A stretch of DNA of 64,000 bases from Sansalvadorimonas sp965221135 (GCA_965221135.1 CBDCRZ010000087.1:1-64000), one strand, 5' to 3'; positions 27,528-35,897 are shown, counted from the first letter of the stretch. Made by a program: numbers and translations. The notes: generated by a model not told the origin, from the sequence alone.

Positions 27528-27639
27528 GGCGGCCCCTACCAGCCACACCCCGGCACATGCACTCACTGCTACCGTTGCTCCCTTCCGGGCCTGGCGGAGT
27601 TCACAGCTACTCATTGCGGGGGGACCGGCAAGGTCCGCC
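27528..27639 (-). ncRNA. ffs: Signal recognition particle 4.5S RNA
   Basis: The minus strand carries the conserved SRP domain IV core (CAGGCCCGGAAGGGAGCAAC, compare the E. coli GGUCCGGAAGGAAGCAGCC), with GTGCCGGGGTGTGGCTGG on the 3' side. The ends GGCGG and CCGCC pair, which sets the boundaries to within a few bases. It binds Ffh to target membrane proteins. Its place upstream of dnaX matches pseudomonads. Confidence 0.93.
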
Positions 27640-27887
27640 ATAACAATCGCCAAGAACTGAAGGAATCAGTCTTGAACGCGGTCGCATTCTCCATAAACAG
27701 ACAGATGAATGCAAGGGGGAAGGTTAATTTTCTCGCTGCAAATGTCGGCATGGTGAAACCGTTAAGGGCCGGGCTCGATATTTTACCAACCCGAATGCTT
27801 TACAAGCATCCGGGCCAGCCAGAACCACTCCCGGCGAAACCTTCGTCTGTTGGAATCTATATACGCCTACGCTGTCAGGTTCTGCAC

Positions 27888-28814
27888 TCACTCTTTATGC
27901 TGCTTTTGCTGAGGATGGGGCTGCAACCGCTGCCTTTCCTCTTCCTGCATTCGAGCCTCATAAGATGAATTAAGAACAGTCAACTTCAGGCGCTTGCTTT
28001 CCAGGCGATCCCAATAAGCATTCGCCATCTTTTTGATTCTTTTAAGAGTTACTCCACCTTTCGGTATACGCGAGGCTTTTACTGGAAAATTGATATCGTG
28101 ATCCACAACCACAGAAAAATCACGTTCCAATGCGCCCCGGGCAGTTTCATATACACATGCCATATCAAAGCACCCTAACAACACAAGATCCTGAATACCC
28201 TCAACGCGCAGGGCATGCTCGATATCCCCATACAGCTCTCTGGTATCCAGCCCCCCCCCCCAAGGGGGGATGGAACGGGTTTGAAATGTATCATCAGTGT
28301 ACTTTACAAAAGTTCTGACATTCATTCCCCCTGCTGCAGCATCCAGCAGATCATGGAGAACAGCCCCACAGCTCTCGTAGCAAATAAAAAAAACATGCAG
28401 CCCATCCTCCCCGGCAACAGATGCGAGAAAAGATGCCTGTTTATTGATAACGTGGCTTTTGATACTAGTCATAAAATCTCTCTCAAATCCGGTTTGCATA
28501 TCAATCACCAACACACCCACTTTTTTACCCTGCTCTAACAGCGACCGAGTATGGAAAATCAGATTTTGAGGGGTTCTAATTTCAGCCACTCGCTGGTCGA
28601 GTTCTGTCTCTTTTACATCGGAATACCAGTTACAACGTGGCCCGGCAGGTAGAGTGTGCGGTGTGGTATCGGAAAGGAGAGTCCGGCAGCTACTACAGAA
28701 AAACTTTACTTGTGGCTGTGGCATTTTCACATCACAACCTGCCTCTCTTCCCGGCCGCCCTCCCAGGCCTGCTCCGCAATCGGGACAACCAGCGCCGCCC
28801 ATTGCATTGTACAT
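27888..28814 (-). CDS. Isochorismatase-fold cysteine hydrolase with N-terminal zinc ribbon
   Basis: A 308-residue protein from ATG 28814, chosen because an A/G-rich tract ending in G8 sits just before it. Residues 10-43 have two CxxC pairs (CPDC and CSSC), a likely zinc ribbon. Residues about 85-265 are isochorismatase-like: VGVLVIDMQTGF supplies the catalytic Asp, and LLGCFDMACVYETARGAL supplies the nucleophilic Cys. The Lys of the triad is probably in RTFVKYTDD. The C-terminal 40 residues are charged and Gln-rich. The substrate is unknown: nicotinamidase, isochorismatase or related amidase are all possible. An 11-C run at 28251-28261 interrupts the fold with extra glycines (PPWGGGLDTREL), so the coding frame may vary. 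Confidence 0.7.
   Translation of the reverse strand: MYNAMGGAGCPDCGAGLGGRPGREAGCDVKMPQPQVKFFCSSCRTLLSDTTPHTLPAGPRCNWYSDVKETELDQRVAEIRTPQNLIFHTRSLLEQGKKVGVLVIDMQTGFERDFMTSIKSHVINKQASFLASVAGEDGLHVFFICYESCGAVLHDLLDAAAGGMNVRTFVKYTDDTFQTRSIPPWGGGLDTRELYGDIEHALRVEGIQDLVLLGCFDMACVYETARGALERDFSVVVDHDINFPVKASRIPKGGVTLKRIKKMANAYWDRLESKRLKLTVLNSSYEARMQEEERQRLQPHPQQKQHKE
28251..28261. repeat. C11 homopolymer inside the isochorismatase-fold gene
   Basis: Eleven consecutive C on the plus strand, followed by AA and a G6 run. Such tracts are prone to slippage; any change not divisible by three would truncate the protein near residue 190. Confidence 0.85.
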
Positions 28815-28817
28815 ATA

Positions 28818-28825
28818 CCCCCCCC
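28818..28825. repeat. C8 tract in the ribosome-site region of the same gene
   Basis: On the minus strand this is G8, between AGA and the start codon. Length change here would alter Shine-Dalgarno strength or spacing. Confidence 0.5.
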
Positions 28826-28892
28826 TCTGACCGCATCGACTTCGTTCCTGATTAGCCAGATAGACAATGCAACAAGGGAATAGTTTTAACAA

Positions 28893-29207
28893 AGCAGACA
28901 GGGCTGTCCGACAAACTTATAGAAAGGACTCAGAGCGGAGGTGTAATAGCAGAATGCTTAGCCCAGATGTTTCATTACAGGGCCGTCAGGATAAATAACT
29001 TTACAGACTTTTCGTAACTACATTCAGTTTGAGCGATTCGAAACAAATCATGAAATGGCTTTCATCGTGGCACAACACTGCTGCGTCTAACACCAGTTAA
29101 AAACTAACGGGAAACCATCCACTAATGGCACCCGTTGCTGACTCCCATCGCTGATATGTTTCGGCCCTGTTCTATGAAAAAGGCCGAAACGTCACTCAAT
29201 CGACTTT
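28893..29207. other. 315-bp intergenic region with one hairpin
   Basis: The region between the isochorismatase-fold gene and pncB holds no gene I can support. The only structure seen is a hairpin at 29158-29190: perfect 9-bp arms GTTTCGGCC and GGCCGAAAC with a 15-nt loop. It lies 18 bp past the pncB stop and may end that transcript, though there is no T-run. Confidence 0.45.
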
Positions 29208-30383
29208 TCAGCCCACCTTATAAGCGGTTTTCAATTTTTGTACGTAACCGGCATCCAGGCACATGGTTTTGCCTGGCGCATCGGAAATCTTCGCCACCGG
29301 CTGGCCATTACAGGACACCAGCTTCAAAACAATATTCAAAGGACGACCACCCACATCATTGGTCAACCAGGTTCCTATACCAAAACTGGTTTTGATACGT
29401 CCCGCAAAATGTTCAGCAATAGCTGAAGCACGGGTAAAGTTCAGGCCATCACTGAACACCAGTGCTTTTGTACGTGGATCGACATCCAGGGAGGCGTAGT
29501 GCTCAATGGCTTTATCACCCCAGAGGAAGGCATCACCAGAGTCATGACGCATACCTGTGTAACGCATAGCCAGTGAGCGATCAAAATCCCGCAGGAATGC
29601 ATCCATAGTGATGGTATCGGTCAGGGCGATACCCAGAAGCCCTTGATACTCCTCATGCCAGACTTCAAGAGCACGCTGCTGGCTGATTGCCAGATCTCCG
29701 TCCACCAGCGCCTGATGAGCCTGCAGCCATTCGTGCCCCATTGTGCCAACGACAGGCTGATCCAGCTCACGGGCCAGCATAATATTGCTGGTGCCCTTTA
29801 ATTGCTCAGGCACTTCTTTGGCCAGGGTTTCCAGCATTTCCCGATGCCAGACACCACTGAAACGACGGCGGGTTCCAAAGTCTACGAAATTGACATTACT
29901 GCCGCAGTCGTCACTGCGCAGGCAGTCAATTTTGTTTTTCAGGTTGGTGCGGGCCAGTCCGAGACAGGCTCCTGTCTGATAGCGGCGACCATAGAGTTCG
30001 CTGACTATCGCCAGGATATAAATTTCAAACAGGGTGACTTCGAGCCATGTACCCTGAAGAGTGATTTTCAGGCCATTCTCATAGCAGCCACTAACCTGCA
30101 CTTTTGAAGGGTCAAGGCGGTGATTGCTGAGCCAGTCCAGATAGTCAGCCTTGAAGACTCCACCTTCTGCCAGCCACTGTTTTTCGTCAGCTGTCAGCGC
30201 CAGGTCGGCCAGGGCGTCAATCTGTTCGCGAATGTCACCCGCCAAGGGAACAAGGTCAACATCTGTACGACAGTTAAAGTGTGCTTCTACCTCTACGCTC
30301 GGGTAGTGGTGAAACACAGCCTGCTGCATAGTCAACTTGTAGTAGTCGATATCCAGCAGCGAGGTAATGATAGGGTTAGACAT
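29208..30383 (-). CDS. pncB: Nicotinate phosphoribosyltransferase PncB
   Basis: Converts nicotinate and PRPP to nicotinate mononucleotide in NAD salvage. The 391 residues match the E. coli enzyme along the whole length: LLDIDYYKLTMQQAVFHHYP at the start, FNCRTDVDL, VDFGTRRRFS, a histidine-containing loop (GTSNIMLARELDQPVVGTMGHEW split by the active-site His), and SDGLNF and SFGIGTWLTND for phosphate binding. It lies 22 bp downstream of pncA on the same strand, so the two are probably one transcript. Confidence 0.96.
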   Translation of the reverse strand: MSNPIITSLLDIDYYKLTMQQAVFHHYPSVEVEAHFNCRTDVDLVPLAGDIREQIDALADLALTADEKQWLAEGGVFKADYLDWLSNHRLDPSKVQVSGCYENGLKITLQGTWLEVTLFEIYILAIVSELYGRRYQTGACLGLARTNLKNKIDCLRSDDCGSNVNFVDFGTRRRFSGVWHREMLETLAKEVPEQLKGTSNIMLARELDQPVVGTMGHEWLQAHQALVDGDLAISQQRALEVWHEEYQGLLGIALTDTITMDAFLRDFDRSLAMRYTGMRHDSGDAFLWGDKAIEHYASLDVDPRTKALVFSDGLNFTRASAIAEHFAGRIKTSFGIGTWLTNDVGGRPLNIVLKLVSCNGQPVAKISDAPGKTMCLDAGYVQKLKTAYKVG

Positions 30384-30405
30384 AATAAAATCCAGACAGT
30401 GGCTA

Positions 30406-31107
30406 TCAGGCCACCTGTAACTGACAACTGCTTTCGACCAGTTCTATACCAGCCGCTCGCATAATTGCCATGGCTTCCTGAGATGACTTCTCAGCCAGCC
30501 CCCGGGTCGCACTTTGATTAATCACAACACGGAAACCCGCCTCAACCAGCTGTAGAGCTGTCTCTTTTACGCAATAATCCAGCGCAAGACCACCCACTAC
30601 AACCACTTCGATCTGACGGTCTCGAAGAAACTCAATCACACCGGTACTGAGACGCCCGTCAAGATCATGGAAACAGGCACCGTACGGGTGCATATCTGGT
30701 TCCACACCTTTCCAGACAAAATAATCGTATTCATTCACCGCAGGCAGGCCGGGTATCAATTCAAAACCCAGCGTACCGGGCACGCCATGACGCGGCCAGC
30801 GCACATCCACGTTCTCACCTTCAACCGGAGTTAATGGTGGATACTCCTCAGTGGCTTCCCACACGGCCTTCGCGGGATGGGCATCCTTGGAACCTAACCG
30901 CAGAGAAGCCAGCATGGCCTGCCGGTTCAATTCATCGGCAATGGTTTCGCCCCCCGCCACGGGTAACTCTTCAGGGCACAGCGGGGTAAAACAGCTCTGC
31001 GCATCAACATCAAAAGAAGCAACTTTCTCTTTGGCACCAAGCTGTAGTGCTGAAGAGGAGGCTTTAGCGTCCGGCCCTTCAACACAAGAAGCTAATGACT
31101 CAGTCAT
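30406..31107 (-). CDS. pncA: Nicotinamidase PncA
   Basis: Deamidates nicotinamide to nicotinate, the step before PncB. The 233-residue protein carries the catalytic Asp in FDVDAQSCF, the Lys in DYFVWKGV, and the nucleophilic Cys in LALDYCVKETA. Metal ligands are expected in SKDAHP, where the conserved Asp-x-His is seen. The N-terminal 30 residues are an extension; the true start may be later, because the first ATG has no ribosome site. A palindromic operator lies 14 bp upstream of the start codon, shared with the divergent regulator. Confidence 0.93.
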   Translation of the reverse strand: MTESLASCVEGPDAKASSSALQLGAKEKVASFDVDAQSCFTPLCPEELPVAGGETIADELNRQAMLASLRLGSKDAHPAKAVWEATEEYPPLTPVEGENVDVRWPRHGVPGTLGFELIPGLPAVNEYDYFVWKGVEPDMHPYGACFHDLDGRLSTGVIEFLRDRQIEVVVVGGLALDYCVKETALQLVEAGFRVVINQSATRGLAEKSSQEAMAIMRAAGIELVESSCQLQVA

Positions 31108-31120
31108 GGCTTATTCTACA

Positions 31121-31149
31121 TAGTGAACTACATTCACTAACATAGTGAA
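31121..31149. promoter_or_regulatory. Putative NrtR operator between pncA and nrtR
   Basis: Perfect palindrome TAGTGAActacaTTCACTA at 31121-31139, followed by a third half-site TAGTGAA at 31143-31149. The first and third half-sites are direct repeats (ACATAGTGAA) 22 bp apart, about two helix turns. NrtR proteins are known to bind such palindromes near NAD salvage genes. That this is the site is inferred from position and symmetry. Confidence 0.75.
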
Positions 31150-31216
31150 ACTGATTCCAAAAGCTGTCAAGATAAGTAGCGTATTTCTGTAGAAGAATGA
31201 GAGTCGTTAGTCTGTT

Positions 31217-31939
31217 ATGTGTCCGGAGCCTACCCAAGAGCCTTCCTCCCTGTCCATGTCCCTGATCTCAGTGGATACCGTGGTACTCAGGCTCTACAAA
31301 GGCCGCCTTCAGGTATTAACAGGCCCGGCTCTGCACCCGAATGCCGGCCACAACCATGCCCTGCCCGCCGGACGTATTGCCCCTGACTCTGACCACACAC
31401 TGGAACAGACGGCACGCCGCCATATTGGCCGGCTGACCAAGGCGCCTGTTTCGTGGCTGGAGCAGGTGGAAACTATCGGTAACGATCAACGGGACAGCCG
31501 TGGCTGGTCTCTCACAGTGGTGTACTTTGCCCTGGTGCGCTCTCCGGAAGATGGGAACAACTGCCGTGAAGAGATTGATGAAGCGCGCTGGTTTGATATT
31601 CCGGCAGACTGCAACGCCAAGCTGCCGGTTCTGGCTTATGACCATCAGAAACTACTACAAGCAGCCATCAGCCGTCTGCGTAACAAGTGCCAGTATACAA
31701 CCATCCCACTCTATCTATTACCCGTAACCTTTACTCTGGCTGATATTCGCGAGGTCTTTGAAAGCCTTCTAGGCAAAGCACCACCCACGCGATCACTGCG
31801 CAATCGCTTCCTCAGTGGCACTATTCTGAAAGAGACAGGAGAGAAGCGTCACGGCAGCAATCGCCCCGCTACGCTCTATCGTATTGGTGAAGATAACGGC
31901 TGCCGGGTTTTTAACCGGCTCTATGAATCCACTCGTTAG
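31217..31939 (+). CDS. nrtR: NrtR-type transcriptional regulator (Nudix fold + winged helix)
   Basis: A 240-residue protein. Residues about 15-150 form a Nudix-like domain (SVDTVVLRLYKG, AGRIAPDSDHTLEQTARRHI). The Nudix box acidic residues (REuxEE) are replaced by ARRHIG, so hydrolase activity is probably lost, as expected for NrtR, which senses ADP-ribose or related NAD metabolites. Residues about 160-235 are a winged helix (LADIREVFESLLG, RSLRNRF, GSNRPATLYRIG). It is divergent from pncA-pncB with an operator between, so it likely represses NAD salvage and itself. It overlaps the convergent epimerase gene by 4 bp. Confidence 0.88.
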   Translation: MCPEPTQEPSSLSMSLISVDTVVLRLYKGRLQVLTGPALHPNAGHNHALPAGRIAPDSDHTLEQTARRHIGRLTKAPVSWLEQVETIGNDQRDSRGWSLTVVYFALVRSPEDGNNCREEIDEARWFDIPADCNAKLPVLAYDHQKLLQAAISRLRNKCQYTTIPLYLLPVTFTLADIREVFESLLGKAPPTRSLRNRFLSGTILKETGEKRHGSNRPATLYRIGEDNGCRVFNRLYESTR

Positions 31940-32847
31940 AGCACATTCTCCAAAGCCATTGGCAGCTCTGGCCAGGTAAAACGAAAACCCTGCTGAACCA
32001 GCTTATTCGGTTGTGCATTTTGCCCGTTCAACAGTAAGTCTGCACCCTCCCCAAGAATCACCTTGAGTACACAGGCCGGCATTGGGAACAGTGCTGGACG
32101 ATGCAGCGCCTGACCCAGAGATTTTACAAATACACGATTCGACACAAGTCCGGGAGCCACCATATTAAATGCACCGGATGCCTCATCAGCATTCAGCAAA
32201 AACAGAATGCCTTTCACCATATCTTCAATATGAATCCAGGGCATCATCTGATCACCAGAACCAATCACACCACCAAGACCGAGCTTAAACGGCGGCAACA
32301 TTTGCTTTAAAGCGCCATGCTTTCCATGAAGGACAATGCCAGTACGCAACAAACAGAGTCGGGTTTCTGAAGATACAGTACGAGCGGCCTGCTCCCAGCC
32401 TGTACAGAGCTGCGCTGCAAAGTCTCGCCCTGCCCCTCTCTCCTCAGGGCAAACCTCAGCACCACTTTCCACGCCATAAAAACCGACAGCTGAACCACTA
32501 ATCAATGTCCGGCAGGGCTCCGGAAAACCAGCTAACCATTCCACCAGCGACTTTGTCAGCTGAATACGGCTATCACGCAACACCTGCTTTCGAGCATAAC
32601 CCCAGCGTTTATCCAGAATGCCCTCACCGGCCAGATTGATGCAGGCTTCCGGTGCATCTTTATAAGGCCACTGACTCAACGATTGAATGGATTGCAGCTC
32701 TTCACCCAAAAGCGTTTTAACGACCCGTGATGACTGACGGCTGAGCACAACAACATTCCACCCCTGTCGCACCAGTTCAGCCACCAGAAAGCAACCAATA
32801 AAACCTGTGCCGCCGGTTACCAGGATATTACCCTGCTCTTGCGTCAT
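31936..32847 (-). CDS. yfcH: TIGR01777-family NAD(P)-dependent epimerase/oxidoreductase (YfcH-like)
   Basis: A 303-residue extended short-chain dehydrogenase-like protein. The N-terminus has the Rossmann motif TGGTGFIGCFL, then AINLAGE-like INLAGEGILDKRW and a mid-domain SAVGFYG with the active-site Tyr. The C-terminal conserved end has LLNGQNAQPNKLVQQGFRF split over the last 40 residues, typical of this family (DUF1731). The reaction is unknown. Start ATG at 32847. Confidence 0.88.
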   Translation of the reverse strand: MTQEQGNILVTGGTGFIGCFLVAELVRQGWNVVVLSRQSSRVVKTLLGEELQSIQSLSQWPYKDAPEACINLAGEGILDKRWGYARKQVLRDSRIQLTKSLVEWLAGFPEPCRTLISGSAVGFYGVESGAEVCPEERGAGRDFAAQLCTGWEQAARTVSSETRLCLLRTGIVLHGKHGALKQMLPPFKLGLGGVIGSGDQMMPWIHIEDMVKGILFLLNADEASGAFNMVAPGLVSNRVFVKSLGQALHRPALFPMPACVLKVILGEGADLLLNGQNAQPNKLVQQGFRFTWPELPMALENVL

Positions 32848-32946
32848 ATTCTTTGCCCACCCTCTCTTAAATCACCAGCAAACCGATTAACATGGTGCTG
32901 CGGTTATTAATAACATACGTTTCTAACAACAATAGAGATCACATCC

Positions 32947-33288
32947 GTGTATCAGCGTAACACTCTTGCCTTAATTATTGCCGCTATCGGCTTATCATTC
33001 TCACTGACCAGCCCTGCCGTATCGGCTAATGAAGCCACCCCGGAAAGAGAGAAGCAATTCAAGCTGCTACAAAGTCGTGGCTGCTCCAGCTGTCACGGTA
33101 CAAAAGGCCAGGGCCGGCCTGCCATGGGGGCCCCAAAACTGGCTGGTCAAACCCAGGAATCATTAAGCAAAAAACTCAAAGCCTACCGCTCTGGTGAACG
33201 CTCTAACCCCATAATGAAGAGCATGACCCAGTCTCTGAGCGATGAAGATATCAGCCTGCTGGCCACCTGGTTCAGCCAACTTAAATAG
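32947..33288 (+). CDS. Periplasmic c-type cytochrome (class I, c553/c4-like)
   Basis: A 113-residue monohaem cytochrome c. Signal peptide to about residue 27 (cleavage after VSA). The haem site is CSSCH, with the distal Met in NPIMKSMTQ. The spacing fits one half of a cytochrome c4. The start is a GTG at 32947; the signal peptide begins there. It probably shuttles electrons to an oxidase or reductase. It is divergent from the epimerase, and no oxidase gene is adjacent. Confidence 0.9.
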   Translation: MYQRNTLALIIAAIGLSFSLTSPAVSANEATPEREKQFKLLQSRGCSSCHGTKGQGRPAMGAPKLAGQTQESLSKKLKAYRSGERSNPIMKSMTQSLSDEDISLLATWFSQLK

Positions 33289-33377
33289 CTCCCTGTCAAC
33301 GGGCTGCTTATTCCGACAACCTAACGACTAAAGGGCGTCTATTCTTCTCCGATCAAAAATCATAATGAGTCTGATCA

Positions 33378-34136
33378 ATGAAGATATGGCGAAGCAGCCC
33401 CGCCCGGCACCTGACATTAAGTCTTGCTCTCAACTTTACACTTGGTGCCATCTGCTCTTTTTTCCTCAGCCAGCCTGTTCTGGCCGATAAAAAGCCTCCC
33501 ATTAACGGGTTGCGTTATCGGGTTTTCACTGACGGCATCTATGATCTCACCCATTTCGGGCACTTTCGTGCCATCCAGAAGGCCCGACTAGCCGCAGCTG
33601 CCTTTCTTGAGACCTCCCCCGAGGACATTCACCTTGTTGTCGGCATTTCCGGCCTCAGCGAACAAGATCGCGCCAATTACAAGCGCCCGCCTGTACTCAC
33701 CCGTCACGAAATAAGAAATACCCTGCAACTGACCCAGGGCGTTAACGAAGTGATTTTCAGCCCAATGACCACAACCGCAGAGGTGATGGAGAAGCAGCTA
33801 TTTGATCTGGTTGTCGCAGGGGAGGATTACGCACCGCCATCATGCCATCATCGCCACGGGCTGCGCAGTGTTTCTCAAAATAAAGGCCTGAAGTACTACC
33901 CCGGCCCCATCGCGGCAGGACGCTTCACCACCTTCCCGCGAGAGCCCGATATCAGTACAACAGATTTAATGCGCAGAACAGCTCAGAGAGTCGCCGAAAA
34001 GATCAAAAGGGACATGGTAAAGCAGCAGGGACAATCCGATGTGTGCATCGATATTTTTTTAAGCCTTATGGATCAGTACTTCCCGGCACCACAAAACAAG
34101 TCGCCCGAGAGCACTCCAGAGCCTACAACTCTGTAG
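33378..34136 (+). CDS. Exported CTP:phosphocholine cytidylyltransferase-like protein
   Basis: A 252-residue nucleotidyltransferase-fold protein with a clear signal peptide (residues 1-36, cleavage PVLA/DK). The catalytic part resembles eukaryotic phosphocholine/phosphoethanolamine cytidylyltransferases: RVFTDGIYDLTHFGH (residues 48-62) contains the HxGH nucleotide site (His59, Gly61, His62), Lys102 in NYKRPPVLTRHE fits the conserved lysine, GVNEVIFSP and FDLVVAGEDY match the middle strands, and REPDISTTDLM (188-198) matches the RTEGISTSDI signature. In eukaryotes this enzyme makes CDP-choline in the cytosol or nucleus. A signal peptide on it is unexpected, since CTP is not periplasmic, so an extracellular or host target is inferred. 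The C-terminal 20 residues are Pro/Glu/Ser-rich. It is 89 bp after the cytochrome gene. Confidence 0.8.
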   Translation: MKIWRSSPARHLTLSLALNFTLGAICSFFLSQPVLADKKPPINGLRYRVFTDGIYDLTHFGHFRAIQKARLAAAAFLETSPEDIHLVVGISGLSEQDRANYKRPPVLTRHEIRNTLQLTQGVNEVIFSPMTTTAEVMEKQLFDLVVAGEDYAPPSCHHRHGLRSVSQNKGLKYYPGPIAAGRFTTFPREPDISTTDLMRRTAQRVAEKIKRDMVKQQGQSDVCIDIFLSLMDQYFPAPQNKSPESTPEPTTL

Positions 34137-34166
34137 CACCCTGCCGGCGATGAATCGATCAGCGAA

Positions 34167-35474
34167 TCAACCCTTTGGCTCAGTTGACTGATAACAATCT
34201 TCCCCTTTTTCATGGGGAAGAATAATGTTCAGCAGCACCGCAGTAATCGCACAGAGGCTGACACCCTTAAGAGTTAAACCAAAGGCATCAACAGACAGGT
34301 TACCGAGACCAAACACCAGCACTAAACCGACGATCACAAGGTTGCGGGGCACACTTAAATCCACCCGCGCCTTAATCAGGGTATTCAAGCCTACTACTGC
34401 GATAGAACCAAACAGCAGCATCATAATGCCACCCATAACCGGTGTAGGAATGGTCGCCAGGAAGCCACCGACCTTGCCGATAAAGGCCACACAGATCGCC
34501 GCCACAGCCGCCCAGGTCATAATCACCGGGTTAAACGCCCTGGTCAGCATGACTGCACCCGTGACTTCAGAATACGTCGTGTTAGGTGGACCACCAAGGA
34601 AGGCAGCAAAAGAGGTCGCCAGACCATCGCCCAGCAAAGTATTCTGCAGACCGGGTTTTTTCAGGTAGTCCTTACCGGTCACGGAGCTAATCGCCATCAT
34701 ATCGCCAATATGCTCAATCGCCGGGGCAATCGCCACCGGGATCATGTACAGCATGGCGTTCATATTCCACTCAGGCGTAGTGAAGTTCGGCAGAGAGAAC
34801 CAGGCCGCGCCAGTCAGGGGTTCAAAGTTCACAACCCCCATAAACAGCGCCACTACATAACCCGTAATCACGCCACACATAATGGGAATCAGCTTAAGAA
34901 TGCCCCGGGCAAACACAGCAGAGATCAACGTTGCCAACAATGCGGAGCCAGCCAGCAAAATAGAATCGTCAGGACTTATGGCAGGGTTAGCACCACCATC
35001 TGCCATATTCACCGCCACAGGTGCGAGCCCGAGACCAATCACCATGATCACCGGACCAACAACCACTGGCGGAAACATACGGTAGAGGAAACCACTGCCT
35101 CGTACGCGAACAATGGTACTCAGCACCACATAGAGCAAACCAGCAGCCACAAGACCACCCATAGTGGAGGCAAGACCCCACTCAGCGACACCAAAACTGA
35201 TAGGCGCAATAAAGGCAAAAGATGAAGCGAGGAAAACAGGAACCTGACGGCGGGTAACCACCTGGAAAATCAGAGTACCAACACCAGCAGTAAAGAAAGC
35301 AACGTTGGGATCAAGACCGGTGAGAAGAGGAACAAGAACAAGAGCGCCAAAGGCGACAAACAACATCTGGCAGCCCATCAGTGCATGACGGCCGCCGGAT
35401 TGCTGAGTATCCATACTCTTATCCGCGGCTTTATCAAAGCCAGGGAGTGATTGTTCTGAGGTATTGTCAGACAT
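34167..35474 (-). CDS. uraA: Uracil permease UraA (NCS2 family)
   Basis: A 435-residue membrane protein with about 14 hydrophobic segments, of the nucleobase-cation-symporter-2 family. Typical motifs are FVAFGALVLVPLL, the substrate-site region AIEHIGDMMAISSVTG, and FLGGPPNTTYSEVTGA. It imports uracil with protons. It may work with codBA at 53.7-56.2 kb, since cytosine deaminase yields uracil. The N-terminus has a polar extension of about 25 residues. A stable hairpin lies in the leader. Confidence 0.9.
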   Translation of the reverse strand: MSDNTSEQSLPGFDKAADKSMDTQQSGGRHALMGCQMLFVAFGALVLVPLLTGLDPNVAFFTAGVGTLIFQVVTRRQVPVFLASSFAFIAPISFGVAEWGLASTMGGLVAAGLLYVVLSTIVRVRGSGFLYRMFPPVVVGPVIMVIGLGLAPVAVNMADGGANPAISPDDSILLAGSALLATLISAVFARGILKLIPIMCGVITGYVVALFMGVVNFEPLTGAAWFSLPNFTTPEWNMNAMLYMIPVAIAPAIEHIGDMMAISSVTGKDYLKKPGLQNTLLGDGLATSFAAFLGGPPNTTYSEVTGAVMLTRAFNPVIMTWAAVAAICVAFIGKVGGFLATIPTPVMGGIMMLLFGSIAVVGLNTLIKARVDLSVPRNLVIVGLVLVFGLGNLSVDAFGLTLKGVSLCAITAVLLNIILPHEKGEDCYQSTEPKG

Positions 35475-35535
35475 AAATCCGCATCCTTTTAATAAAGCAG
35501 TTTAGCGAGCTTTCATTTATTAAGGAAACGGAACA

Positions 35536-35558
35536 GGGAGCCTGAAGAAAGGGCTCCC
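35536..35558 (-). terminator. Hairpin in the tRNA-uraA interval; tRNA terminator or uraA attenuator
   Basis: GGGAGCC and GGCTCCC pair around a 9-nt loop. On the minus strand it follows the last tRNA and precedes uraA by 61 bp. The tail is only moderately T-rich (TGTTCCGTTTCC). Confidence 0.4.
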
Positions 35559-35605
35559 CCTGCAGAGATTCTGCAGATGTGCTGTCGGGTGACAGCTTAG
35601 AAATA

Positions 35606-35682
35606 TGGCGCGTCCTGGAGGATTCGAACCTCCGACCGCCTGGTTCGTAGCCAGGTACTCTATCCAGCTGAGCTAAGGACGC
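35606..35682 (-). tRNA. tRNA-Arg(ACG), copy 1
   Basis: 77 nt with an encoded CCA end. The cloverleaf is clear: acceptor GCGTCC/GGACGC, anticodon loop CTACGAA with anticodon ACG (wobble A normally edited to inosine by TadA), and a GTTCGAATC T-loop. Confidence 0.98.
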
Positions 35683-35775
35683 GGGGTAAAACGTTTAAAT
35701 TGTCATGCACATAATGTTCTTATAGACACGCAATGTTCTAATAAACAAAAGTGTCACAAACAACTTTTAAAATAA

Positions 35776-35852
35776 TGGCGCGTCCTGGAGGATTCGAACC
35801 TCCGACCGCCTGGTTCGTAGCCAGGTACTCTATCCAGCTGAGCTAAGGACGC
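35776..35852 (-). tRNA. tRNA-Arg(ACG), copy 2
   Basis: 77 nt, identical to copy 1 over the full gene including CCA. Its own promoter lies 17-45 bp upstream. Confidence 0.98.
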
Positions 35853-35868
35853 ACATCAACGGCGGCAG

Positions 35869-35897
35869 ACTATAGAGATTTGGCCGACCTGAGTCAA
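35869..35897 (-). promoter_or_regulatory. Sigma-70 promoter for tRNA-Arg copies 2 and 1
   Basis: On the minus strand: -35 TTGACT, 17-bp spacer, -10 TATAGT, followed 16 bp later by the tRNA. The tRNA genes would be read as a pair (copy 2 then copy 1). Confidence 0.8.
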
